Below are positions 1-6,461 of a stretch of DNA of 9,346 nucleotides, piece after piece. The translations under genes were made by a program, and so were the position numbers. Every line of letters begins with the position of its first letter. Position 1 is the first letter of the stretch. The DNA is taken from contig JACPRL010000053.1 in assembly GCA_016189965.1 (NCBI GenBank), positions 1 through 9,346 on the forward strand. The letters run 5' to 3'. The stretch comes from Acidobacteriota bacterium. GTDB lineage: Bacteria > Acidobacteriota > Terriglobia > Acidiferrales > 2-02-FULL-67-57. Under the pieces are notes generated by a model. The model was not told the origin of the DNA and made no database searches. It saw only the letters and a list, made by a program, of their open reading frames with translations.

Positions 1-2056
1 AGGGCAACTGGTTGATGATGGTCTGCCCGCCGAGGGTCGAGCCCACCGCGCCGGGCGGCAGGATGAGCGTGCGCTTGGTGATGAAGTCGCTGATCTCGTT
101 ATCAAAGGCGCTGAACGAAGCCGTCATCCGCCGCGCGTGCACCCTGACCCCCAGCTCGTAGTTGTAGAGCACCTCCGGGCTGAGCGTCGCCACGGGCTGG
201 CCCGTGCTGACCGCCTGCGCATCGGCGCGGCTGCCGATCAAACCGCCCGCTGCTGTCCCTTGGTCGGGCGAGACTTCAAACCCATTTGAGCTCAGACCCA
301 CTGAGCTGAAGTCCGTCGTGTTCGGCGCGCGGAACCCGCGGCGCACCGCGGCCAGAAAATCAAGATAGGGCGTCACGCGCACCACCGCGCCTACGTTGAA
401 GGTCAGGTCGTGGATGGTGGCGGAGAAATCCGGCACCAGCGGCTGCCCGTTCGCATCGCGCAGGTTGGCGTCGGCGAAGGTGCGGAAGTTGGCGCCGCTG
501 TAGCGCAGCCCGCCTTGCAGCCGCAAGCGGCTCGAGAAGAGCTCCACCCCGTGCTGGTAGAAGAGCCCGTAGGTGGTGTAGCGCGACTCGTCGGGGAACC
601 GCCCGCGCACCGCCCGGCGCGCCCCGCTCAACGGGTCGATGCGCGTGCGGGTCGAGTCAATGTACTCGTCGTAGATTTCGCCGCCGAAGACCACCGACTG
701 GTGGGCGCCGAGGTGCGCGCTGGCTTGCACCTGGTAGCCGAAGGCGTCCACGTCGTTGAACTCGTCGCTGATCGCCGCCAGGGCATTCCCGCTGCCGCCC
801 TGCTCGGTGCGGTCATCGCGCTGGCTGTTGTAGGAGAAGGTGCCGGTGAGGCTGTCGAGCCAGCCCGCCGGCTGTTTCTCGTAGCGCACGTAGAAAAAGT
901 CCAGAATCTGCGGGTCGAAGGCGTGGATCAGGTCGCCGTTGCCGCCGTTCAACCGGTCGTAGCGCCGCCCGCCACGCTGCTCGCTGCGCAGATAAGAGGC
1001 GGTGAAGTTGTGCCCCGGCGCCGGATTCCAGTAGAAGCGCACAAAGCCGCCCCACTGGGTAAAGGCTGTGTCCTGCAACCGCTCGCCCAGAATGTCGGAC
1101 GGCAGGCCGAGGAAACGCGTCACGGCGGCGTGCGAGTCCCCGCCGCCCCCTACGCGCAGGTCCTGCACCCGCGCCCCGGAGAGCCCGCCCAGCAGGCTCC
1201 AATGCTCACTCCCGTAGGAGAGCCGCAACTGCCCGCCGCTGGCCAGGTCGGCGGTGCGGAAGAAGGGGGTGAACTCGCCGTGGAAGTGCCGGTCAGAGGT
1301 GACCGGATAGGGGCGCACCGGCAGCACGTTCACCGTGCCGCCCAGGCTGTCGCTGCCGTATTGCGCCGAGCCCGGGCCCCGCGCCACTTCGAGGCGCTCG
1401 ACAAAGTTCGGGTCCACCAGGGCGAAGTATTGGTTGGGCCCGGGGCGAAAGGTCGAGTTGTTGTAGCGGATGCCGTCCACCAGATGCAGCACCTGCTGGC
1501 CGGTCAGCCCGCGGATGATCACGGCGCCCTGGTGGCTCGTGGTCTGCTGGACCTGGACGCCCACTTCCTCCTGCAAGGCTTGCGGCAGGATGACCCCGGG
1601 GCGGCGCGCCAGCGCGTCACCCGCCACGATGTTCACCTGCGTCGGCAGATCAAAAGCGCTCGCCACCTCGCCGCGGCCGGGCGTCACCGTCACCGTCGTG
1701 CTCATGCTGCTCAGCCGCAGCACAATCTCGACGGGCTCGGCCGTGCGCCGCGGCACGCTCACCGCCATGCTCTGCGGCTCCATCCCGGGAAAGCGCGCCA
1801 CCAGCTCGTAGCTCCCCGCCGGCAGCCGAACTAGCAGGAACTGACCCTGGGAATCGGTTTCAGCCGAACGCACCGGCGTGTGGCCGGCGCTGAACAGCGT
1901 CACCGAGGCCTTCACCAGAACAGCCCCGCTCGGGTCGAGCACCCGCCCAGCCACCTCGTAGCCCTCGCGCCGGCTGCTGTCGTCGGCTTTGGCCGCAAAC
2001 GCACCGACCAAAGCGATCACACTCAAACTCAAGGCGAGAGTAGGTAGACGTCGCAC
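1..2056 (-). CDS. TonB-dependent outer-membrane receptor with N-terminal carboxypeptidase-regulatory-like domain (3' end outside window)
   Basis: The frame is open from a GTG at 2056 to the window edge, at least 685 codons, and no stop was found on a line-by-line check. Seen: a signal peptide at residues 1-25 (basic MRRL, a hydrophobic stretch, then AFAAKA); a beta-sandwich CarboxypepD_reg-like domain at about 33-113 (VAGRVLDPSGAVL, GQFLLVRLPAGSYEL); a TonB-box-like STTVTVTP at 119-126; a plug domain at about 131-246 with RGLTGQQVLHLVDGIRYNN, VERLEVARGPGS and YGSDSLGGTVNV; then the start of the beta-barrel with many aromatic-rich strands. Family knowledge: such receptors import scarce ligands (siderophores, haem, cobalamin, metal chelates, glycans) using TonB-ExbBD energy. 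The plug wording resembles haem/haemoglobin-type receptors, but the ligand cannot be assigned. The GTG lacks a clear Shine-Dalgarno but gives a complete signal peptide; TTG at 2032 would remove its basic end. The gene follows a Fur-family regulator and carries a candidate operator just upstream. Confidence 0.93.
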   Translation of the reverse strand, partial: MRRLPTLALSLSVIALVGAFAAKADDSSRREGYEVAGRVLDPSGAVLVKASVTLFSAGHTPVRSAETDSQGQFLLVRLPAGSYELVARFPGMEPQSMAVSVPRRTAEPVEIVLRLSSMSTTVTVTPGRGEVASAFDLPTQVNIVAGDALARRPGVILPQALQEEVGVQVQQTTSHQGAVIIRGLTGQQVLHLVDGIRYNNSTFRPGPNQYFALVDPNFVERLEVARGPGSAQYGSDSLGGTVNVLPVRPYPVTSDRHFHGEFTPFFRTADLASGGQLRLSYGSEHWSLLGGLSGARVQDLRVGGGGDSHAAVTRFLGLPSDILGERLQDTAFTQWGGFVRFYWNPAPGHNFTASYLRSEQRGGRRYDRLNGGNGDLIHAFDPQILDFFYVRYEKQPAGWLDSLTGTFSYNSQRDDRTEQGGSGNALAAISDEFNDVDAFGYQVQASAHLGAHQSVVFGGEIYDEYIDSTRTRIDPLSGARRAVRGRFPDESRYTTYGLFYQHGVELFSSRLRLQGGLRYSGANFRTFADANLRDANGQPLVPDFSATIHDLTFNVGAVVRVTPYLDFLAAVRRGFRAPNTTDFSSVGLSSNGFEVSPDQGTAAGGLIGSRADAQAVSTGQPVATLSPEVLYNYELGVRVHARRMTASFSAFDNEISDFITKRTLILPPGAVGSTLGGQTIINQLP

Positions 2057-2062
2057 GTGTTT

Positions 2063-2079
2063 CTGCAACTCAGTTGCAA
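2063..2079. promoter_or_regulatory. Candidate Fur-family operator in front of the TonB receptor (7-1-7 palindrome)
   Basis: Positions 2064-2078 read TGCAACTCAGTTGCA, a perfect inverted repeat of 7-1-7 form. It can also be read as CTGCAA-N5-TTGCAA. A 7-1-7 inverted repeat is the usual shape of Fur, Zur and PerR boxes, and the TTGCAA-N5-TTGCAA layout recalls the box described for the actinobacterial nickel regulator Nur. It lies 7-23 nt before the GTG start and just downstream of the proposed -10, where a bound repressor would block transcription. Binding by the neighbouring regulator is inferred. Confidence 0.55.
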
Positions 2080-2090
2080 TTACGCCGCCT

Positions 2091-2120
2091 ACTCTACTCG
2101 GACCCCGCCACGCTTGTCAA
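2091..2120 (-). promoter_or_regulatory. Candidate sigma-70-type promoter for the TonB receptor
   Basis: On the minus strand there is a perfect TTGACA (2120-2115), an 18-nt spacer and TAGAGT (2096-2091, four of six matches to TATAAT). Transcription would start near 2084, leaving a leader of about 28 nt that contains the candidate operator. The -35 is good, the -10 is weak and the spacer is slightly long. Confidence 0.4.
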
Positions 2121-2151
2121 TGGAAAGCAGGGTAGGACGCAGAAGATTCTG

Positions 2152-2178
2152 TTGCATCTCCGTTGCAACGATTTGCAA
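2152..2178. promoter_or_regulatory. Triple TTGCAA-like cluster between the regulator gene and the receptor promoter
   Basis: Three hexamers lie in a row: TTGCAT (2152-2157), TTGCAA (2163-2168) and TTGCAA (2173-2178), with steps of 11 and 10 bp, so they fall on one face of the helix. The cluster is about 32 bp upstream of the receptor's proposed -35 and downstream of the regulator's stop codon. It could hold two adjacent dimers of the Fur-family protein, giving cooperative or activating binding upstream of the promoter. The repeats are seen; the role is inferred. Confidence 0.45.
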
Positions 2179-2211
2179 CCAGGATGGAAGAATTCTAAAC
2201 AGGAATCCGGC

Positions 2212-2658
2212 CTACCGCCGGCAGTCGGCGCAGTAGCCGCCCATCTCCACGCGCGTCACCACGATGTGGAAGCCGCAGTCGCGCTCCACCTGCCCCTTCA
2301 GCCGCTCGAAGAGCGAGCTTTCAAACTCCATCACCTTGCCGCAGCGCAGGCAGGCCATGTGGAGGTGCTCACGCTGAGGGTGGCGCTCGTAGTAGTGGCC
2401 GTCGCCGCGCAGGTGGAGCAGGTCGAGCTCGTCCACCAGCCCGTGTCGCTTGAGGAGCCGCAGGGTGCGGTAGACGGTAACGCGGTTAATCGAGGGGTCG
2501 AGCTTGCGGGCCTTGCGCAGGATCATCCCTGCGTCCAAGTGCTGGTCGGCGGTCTCCATCAACCCCAGGATGATGCGCCGTTGGCGCGTCATCCGCACAC
2601 CCCGCGCCAGTAACTCAGCCTGCAACCGTCCCGGCGCTTCCGTCTGCGGCATCGGCAT
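2212..2658 (-). CDS. Fur-family metal-responsive transcriptional regulator
   Basis: This 148-residue protein has the usual Fur length. An N-terminal winged helix (about 10-85) contains the recognition-helix signature NRVTVYRTLRLL (58-69), and a C-terminal dimerisation and metal domain follows. Structural zinc would be bound by two CxxC pairs, C103/C106 (CLRCG) and C143/C146 (CADC). By hand alignment to E. coli Fur, the regulatory-site ligands are kept (H40, E91, H98, H100, E111), but the second site is damaged: the Fur D89 position is L99 and the H125 position is T135. The start at 2658 is chosen because AGGAGG (2672-2667) lies 8 nt upstream; the longer TTG-started reading from 2718 would run over the proposed promoter. 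MPM offers a second ATG at 2652. The family is clear; whether iron, manganese, zinc, nickel or peroxide is sensed is not. The gene sits directly before a TonB receptor that shares its TTGCAA motif, so control of metal uptake and of itself is likely. Confidence 0.93.
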   Translation of the reverse strand: MPMPQTEAPGRLQAELLARGVRMTRQRRIILGLMETADQHLDAGMILRKARKLDPSINRVTVYRTLRLLKRHGLVDELDLLHLRGDGHYYERHPQREHLHMACLRCGKVMEFESSLFERLKGQVERDCGFHIVVTRVEMGGYCADCRR

Positions 2659-2670
2659 GGGCCTCGCCTC

Positions 2671-2687
2671 CTGAAACCACGTTGCAA
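2671..2687. promoter_or_regulatory. Candidate autoregulatory operator before the Fur-family gene
   Basis: CTGAAA (2671-2676), a 5-nt gap and TTGCAA (2682-2687) repeat the N5 spacing seen at the receptor operator, with one degenerate half. The site covers the predicted transcription start and overlaps the Shine-Dalgarno (2667-2672). Autoregulation is common in the Fur family. The assignment rests on one perfect half-site plus spacing. Confidence 0.4.
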
Positions 2688-2689
2688 AA

Positions 2690-2718
2690 AGACTACTCCC
2701 TGCCCCGTGGCAAGTCAA
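2690..2718 (-). promoter_or_regulatory. Candidate sigma-70-type promoter for the Fur-family gene
   Basis: The minus strand carries TTGACT (2718-2713, five of six matches to the -35 consensus), a 17-nt spacer and TAGTCT (2695-2690, three of six matches to the -10). The predicted start, near 2683, falls inside the TTGCAA half-site. The -35 and spacing are good and the -10 is poor. Confidence 0.4.
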
Positions 2719-2755
2719 GCTGACGGCTGAGAGCTGTCAGCACTCAGCGATCAGC
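2719..2755. repeat. Degenerate heptamer repeat with hairpin, ispG-regulator gap
   Basis: On the minus strand the units are GCTGATC, GCTGAGT, GCTGACA, GCTCTCA and GCCGTCA: three clean GCTGANN units and two decayed ones. The segment 2719-2741 also folds into a 10-bp stem (GCTGACGGCT against AGCTGTCAGC, one G-U pair) with a GAG loop. No T-run follows on the minus strand, so it is not a standard intrinsic terminator, although it lies between ispG and the next promoter and could stall or stabilise the ispG transcript end. Confidence 0.5.
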
Positions 2756-2778
2756 CGCAAGCCAACCCATCCTTCTGC

Positions 2779-2802
2779 CTTTGTGGCTTTGTGTCTTTGT
2801 GG
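2779..2802. repeat. Three tandem CTTTGTGK octamers abutting the ispG stop codon
   Basis: CTTTGTGG, CTTTGTGT and CTTTGTGG follow one another without a gap and end at 2802, the base next to the ispG stop (2805-2803). The stretch is AT-richer than its surroundings. It resembles short CACAAAG-type intergenic repeats that I recall from other environmental bacterial genomes, which is unverified memory. No function can be read from it. Confidence 0.55.
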
Positions 2803-3918
2803 CTAGTCTGTCGGTTCGCCGGCGGGGACCGCCGTGGCGCGCTTCTGGGCGACGTAGTCCTCGAGCTCCTTCACCAGCTCCGGCACGATGCGGTCTTCGG
2901 GCACGCGCCGGATGGCGATGCCGTCGCGGTAGATCATCCCGTTGCCTCGCCCGCAAGCCACGCCCAGGTGCGCCGTGCGGGCTTCGCCCGGGCCGTTCAC
3001 CGCGCAGCCCATCACCGCCAGGTTCACCGGCTCGTTGATGTGCGCCACCTGGCGCTCAATCTCGCCCACGATCTTGAACAAATCCACTTCCAGCCGCCCG
3101 CAGGTGGGGCAGGCGATGACGTTGACGCCGCGGGCGCGGATGTCGAGGCTCTTCAGAATCTCGTAGGCCACCCGCACTTCCTCGGCCGGGTCGGTAGCCA
3201 GCGACACCCGGATGGTGTCGCCGATGCCTTCGGCTAGCAGCATCCCCAGGCCCACCGCCGACTTGATGGTGCCGGAAAAACCCGTCCCCGCCTCGGTGAT
3301 GCCGAGGTGGAAGGGGTAGTCCACCTGCGGGGCGAGCAAGCAGTAGGCTTCGACGGTCAACTGCACGTGCGAGGACTTGAGCGAGACGATGGTGTCGCGG
3401 AAGTCGAGCTCTTCGAGGATGCGGAGGTGGTCGAGCGCGCTTTCCACCATCGCCTCGGGCGTCGGGTAGCCGTACTTTTCCAGCAGCCGCCGCTCGAGCG
3501 ACCCAGCGTTCACCCCGATGCGGATGGGCACGCCGCAGGCCTGCGCCTTGCGCACCACTTCGCGCACTTTCTCGGCCTCGCCGATGTTGCCCGGGTTCAA
3601 CCGCAGCTTGGCGATGCCGGCGTCGAGCGCCATCAGCGCCAGCCGGTACTGGAAATGGATGTCGGCCACGAGCGGAACGTGCGGCACGCGCTTGGCGATT
3701 TCTGCCAGCGCCCGCGCCGCCGCCGCATCCGGCACGGCCAGCCGCACCAGCTCGCAACCGACCGCGGACATCTCCTCGATCTGCGCCACCGTGGCCCCGA
3801 CATCGCGCGTGTCGGTCTTGGTCATTGACTGCACCACGATGGGCGCGTCGCCGCCGATGGTGAGCGGCCCCACCTTCACCGGACGCGTCAGCCGCCGCGG
3901 CCGTTGCTTTTCGAGCAT
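2803..3918 (-). CDS. ispG: 4-hydroxy-3-methylbut-2-enyl diphosphate synthase (IspG/GcpE)
   Basis: IspG converts 2-C-methyl-erythritol 2,4-cyclodiphosphate to HMBPP, the penultimate MEP-pathway step, in the cytoplasm with a [4Fe-4S] cluster and electrons from flavodoxin or ferredoxin. The 371-residue product matches the short bacterial form. The N-terminal TIM-barrel part shows VQSMTKTDTRDV (29-40), VADIHFQYRLA (84-94) and RLNPGNIG (106-113); the central region shows HLGITEAGTG (204-213). The C-terminal cluster domain has C270 and C273 (CPTCGR) and C305 (MGCAVNGPGEA) with E312, the four expected ligands at the same numbers as I recall for E. coli. The ATG at 3918 follows GAGGAG by 7 nt. It begins 30 nt after the rseP stop, so it is probably the last gene of the cdsA-dxr-rseP-ispG transcript. 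As an iron-sulphur enzyme it depends on iron, perhaps relevant to the neighbouring regulator (inference). Confidence 0.97.
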   Translation of the reverse strand: MLEKQRPRRLTRPVKVGPLTIGGDAPIVVQSMTKTDTRDVGATVAQIEEMSAVGCELVRLAVPDAAAARALAEIAKRVPHVPLVADIHFQYRLALMALDAGIAKLRLNPGNIGEAEKVREVVRKAQACGVPIRIGVNAGSLERRLLEKYGYPTPEAMVESALDHLRILEELDFRDTIVSLKSSHVQLTVEAYCLLAPQVDYPFHLGITEAGTGFSGTIKSAVGLGMLLAEGIGDTIRVSLATDPAEEVRVAYEILKSLDIRARGVNVIACPTCGRLEVDLFKIVGEIERQVAHINEPVNLAVMGCAVNGPGEARTAHLGVACGRGNGMIYRDGIAIRRVPEDRIVPELVKELEDYVAQKRATAVPAGEPTD

Positions 3919-3948
3919 CCGAGCTCTCCTCTTTCTCCCTACGCGCGA

Positions 3949-5274
3949 CTAGTTGCGGTAGATGCGCGCAATGTCATTGTACATCACCACCGCAAAGACC
4001 AGCACCAGGAAGAGGAAGCCGAGCTGCACCAGGCGCTCCTTCAGCCGCAGGCTGAGGTCGCGCCGCAAGACTCCCTCGATGGAAAAGACGAGGATGTGGC
4101 CGCCGTCCAGCACCGGTATGGGCAGGAGGTTCAAAACCCCCAGGCTCAGGCTGAGCAGCGCCATCAGGTTGATGACCGGCAGCCAGCCGCCCTGCTCGCC
4201 CACCTCGCCGGTGAAATGCACGATGCCCACCGGCCCTTGCACGCCGCGCAGGCTGGCGCGCCCGGTCACGAGACGTCCCACCAGCCCCAACATCTGCACC
4301 GTGATCTCGGAGTTGCGCTTGACCGACTCACTGAAGGCCTGCGGCACCGTCAGGTCTTTGCGCACCGTGCGCGGCCCGTGGCTCAGTCCCAGAATCCAGC
4401 GCTTCCCTTCCGGATGGTCACCGTAGATGGGAGTGAGGGAAACTTGCTGTTCGACGCCCTCGCGTTCGATGGTCAGTTCTACGGGCTCCCCCCCCCACCC
4501 CTGCAGGCGCTGGGAGATGGCGCTCTCGCCCGAGGGGCTGGGGTAGAGCGGTTCGCCGTTCATCTCCTGCAGGATGTCGCCCGGGCGCAGGCCGGCGCGC
4601 TCGGCGGGGCTGCCGGGCTGCACGCTCAACACCACCGGTCGGCTGTCGGGCACCCAGCCGATGCGCCACGGATCCTGCTCTGTCTCCGGAGGAACCTCCA
4701 GTTGCAGTTGAACCGCCGCGCCAGCCCGCTCCACCTCGAGTCTTGTCGGGCCAGCCGGCGCCAGCACCGTCTCCAGCACTGCTTTCTCCCACGTGGGAAT
4801 CTCGGCGGCGCCGAGGCGGAGAATGCGGTCGCCCGGCTCGAGTCCGGCGCGCGCGGCGGCTGAGTCCGGCAGCACGGCCCCAATCACCGCCGGCTCTTCC
4901 AAGTAGGCCGGGCGTTCGTAACGGACGGCAAAAACGCCGGTGAGCAGCGCCACCGCGCTGACGATATTCATCGTCGGCCCGCCCAGCACGATGAGCACTC
5001 GCTGCCAGCGCGGCTTGGAGAAGAATTCGTCCGGCGCGCCGGTGCGCTCGGGGCCCGGCGTGTCGCCGGCCATCTTCACGTAGCCGCCCAACGGCAGGGC
5101 GCTGACGCGGTAATCGGTGGGCCCGCGCTGCCAACCCGCCAGCCGCGGCCCAAAGCCGATGGAGAAAATCTCCACGCGCACGCCGAGCAGCCGGCAGACG
5201 ATGAAGTGCCCCCACTCGTGCACCAAAATCATCAGCCCGAGCAGGACAATGGCCCAGAGGACCCAGAGGCTCAT
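3949..5274 (-). CDS. rseP: Intramembrane site-2 zinc metalloprotease RseP (M50B family)
   Basis: RseP cuts transmembrane segments within the inner membrane; in well-studied bacteria it releases an extracytoplasmic-function sigma factor from its anti-sigma and removes remnant signal peptides. The 441-residue protein has TM1 at about 3-25 holding the zinc motif HEWGH (H19, E20, H23), a membrane-reentrant region with PLGGYVKMAG (61-70), TM2 at about 93-118, two periplasmic PDZ domains (about 125-195 with GLEPGDRILRLG, about 205-285 with GLRPGDILQEMNG), then TM3 with NLLPIPVLDGGH (382-393), whose D390 is the third zinc ligand, and TM4 at about 415-432. Its ATG overlaps the dxr stop as ATGA, with GAGG 8 nt upstream (5286-5283), which implies coupled translation. 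A run of nine G lies in the PDZ2 coding region (4488-4496). The partner anti-sigma is not in the window. Confidence 0.97.
   Translation of the reverse strand: MSLWVLWAIVLLGLMILVHEWGHFIVCRLLGVRVEIFSIGFGPRLAGWQRGPTDYRVSALPLGGYVKMAGDTPGPERTGAPDEFFSKPRWQRVLIVLGGPTMNIVSAVALLTGVFAVRYERPAYLEEPAVIGAVLPDSAAARAGLEPGDRILRLGAAEIPTWEKAVLETVLAPAGPTRLEVERAGAAVQLQLEVPPETEQDPWRIGWVPDSRPVVLSVQPGSPAERAGLRPGDILQEMNGEPLYPSPSGESAISQRLQGWGGEPVELTIEREGVEQQVSLTPIYGDHPEGKRWILGLSHGPRTVRKDLTVPQAFSESVKRNSEITVQMLGLVGRLVTGRASLRGVQGPVGIVHFTGEVGEQGGWLPVINLMALLSLSLGVLNLLPIPVLDGGHILVFSIEGVLRRDLSLRLKERLVQLGFLFLVLVFAVVMYNDIARIYRN
4488..4496 (-). repeat. Nine-G homopolymer inside rseP
   Basis: Nine consecutive C on the plus strand read as nine G in the coding strand and encode part of W260-G261-G262-E263 in the second PDZ domain. 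The frame is intact here. Such a tract is prone to polymerase slippage and to sequencing error. Confidence 0.85.
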
Positions 5275-6461
5275 CGGGCTCGCCTCGCTCGTCGCGCCAG
5301 CCGGCTGGCCACGTGCTCGGCGTAGGCGCGCGCCTGCTGGTCGCAGGCCAGCACGTCGTTGAGCGAGCCCAGCGGCACCGGCGTGGAGGCCTCCAGCACC
5401 CGCTCGATCAATTCCGGGATCTGCGTGAAGCGCAGCCGCCGCGCCAAAAATGCCCGCACCGCCACTTCGTCGGCGGCGTTCAGCACGCAGGGCAGCGAGC
5501 CGCCGGCCGCCTGCGCCTGCCGCGCCAGCCGCAGGCAGGGAAACTTCTTTTCGTCGGGCGGGCGGAAGTCGAGCCGGCGCAGTTCGCGCCAGCTCAGGGA
5601 ATGGTTGGTCGAAGGCAGGCGGTCGGGATAGGTGAGCGCGTACTGCAAGGGCAGGCGCATGTCGGGCGGGGCCAGTTGCGCCAGCACCGAGCCGTCCACG
5701 AACTCCACCATCGAATGAATCGTCGACTGCGGATGAATCACTACTTCAATCTGCTCCGGGCGCAGCCCGAAGAGCCACTGCGCCTCGATCACCTCGAAGC
5801 CTTTGTTCATCAGCGTGGCCGAATCCACTGTAATTCGACTCCCCATCTGCCAGTGGGGATGCTCGAGCGCCTGCCGCGGCGTCACCCGCTCCAGCCGCCG
5901 CCGCGGCGTGCGCAGGAACGGCCCGCCCGACCCGGTCAAAATCAACCGCCGCACCTCGCGCGGCTGCCCGGCGCGCAGGCACTGGTGGATGGCGTTGTGC
6001 TCGCTGTCCACCGGCAGAATCTCGCTGCCGGAGACGCTGGCGGCCTCGGTCACCAGTTGACCCGCCGCCACCAGAACTTCCTTGTTGGCCAGCGCCAACG
6101 TCTTCCCTGCCCCCACCGCCTTGTAGGTGGCTTCTAATCCCACAATCCCCACCGTCGCTGAGACAACCATGTCCGCGCGCGGATGCAGCCCCACGGCCAC
6201 CAGCCCCTGCCGCCCGGCAGCAATCTCCGGCAGCTTGGCCAGCCGCAGCCGGCGCAAGCGCTCGCGCAGCGCCGGCACTTTTTCGCTGGAGTGGATGGCC
6301 ACCAGTTCGGGGTGGAACCGCGCCACCTGCCCGGCCAGCAGCTCAATGTTCTCGCCGGCAGCCAGCGCCACCACCCGCAGGCGCTCGGGGAATTGCTCCA
6401 CCACTTCCAGGCACTGCCGGCCGACCGAACCAGTGGAGCCGAGGATGGCAATCTGGCGCAT
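5271..6461 (-). CDS. dxr: 1-deoxy-D-xylulose 5-phosphate reductoisomerase (Dxr/IspC)
   Basis: Dxr rearranges and reduces DXP to 2-C-methyl-D-erythritol 4-phosphate with NADPH and a divalent metal, the first committed step of the MEP pathway and the target of fosmidomycin. With the start at 6461 the product is 396 residues, close to the 398 of E. coli. Seen: NADPH-binding ILGSTGSVG (6-14); LALANKEVLVAAGQ (122-135); metal ligands D152, E154 (PVDSEHNAIHQC) and E223 (MNKGFEVIEA); the flexible active-site loop HPHWQMG (201-207); IHPQSTIHSMVEF (242-254); and an alpha-helical C-terminus. The ATG at 6461 shares its first base with the cdsA stop (TGATG), so translation is probably coupled; no strong Shine-Dalgarno is present. 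An in-frame GTG at 6506 would add 15 poorly conserved residues and overlap cdsA more. The 3' end overlaps rseP by 4 nt. Confidence 0.97.
   Translation of the reverse strand: MRQIAILGSTGSVGRQCLEVVEQFPERLRVVALAAGENIELLAGQVARFHPELVAIHSSEKVPALRERLRRLRLAKLPEIAAGRQGLVAVGLHPRADMVVSATVGIVGLEATYKAVGAGKTLALANKEVLVAAGQLVTEAASVSGSEILPVDSEHNAIHQCLRAGQPREVRRLILTGSGGPFLRTPRRRLERVTPRQALEHPHWQMGSRITVDSATLMNKGFEVIEAQWLFGLRPEQIEVVIHPQSTIHSMVEFVDGSVLAQLAPPDMRLPLQYALTYPDRLPSTNHSLSWRELRRLDFRPPDEKKFPCLRLARQAQAAGGSLPCVLNAADEVAVRAFLARRLRFTQIPELIERVLEASTPVPLGSLNDVLACDQQARAYAEHVASRLARRARRAR

Noticed and set aside
410..1834. A 474-codon plus-strand open frame.
   Set aside because: It lies antisense to the TonB receptor, whose signal peptide, plug motifs and TonB box are clear. 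The plus-strand translation is rich in A, V, R, H and Q with no domain, as expected from high-GC codon bias.
2207..2221. A hairpin CCGGC-loop-GCCGG at the end of the Fur-family gene as a terminator.
   Set aside because: The stem is only 5 bp and is followed by a mixed sequence rather than a T-run; it may be chance in GC-rich DNA.
2659..2718. A longer Fur-family protein starting with TTG at 2718.
   Set aside because: The ATG at 2658 has a perfect AGGAGG 8 nt upstream and gives the usual family length; the extension would begin inside the proposed -35.
2719..2802. A small CRISPR array suggested by the tandem repeats.
   Set aside because: The units are 7 and 8 nt without spacers and no cas gene is present.
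3904..4863. A 319-codon plus-strand open frame.
   Set aside because: It is antisense to rseP, whose catalytic and PDZ motifs are intact; no motif is seen in the antisense product.
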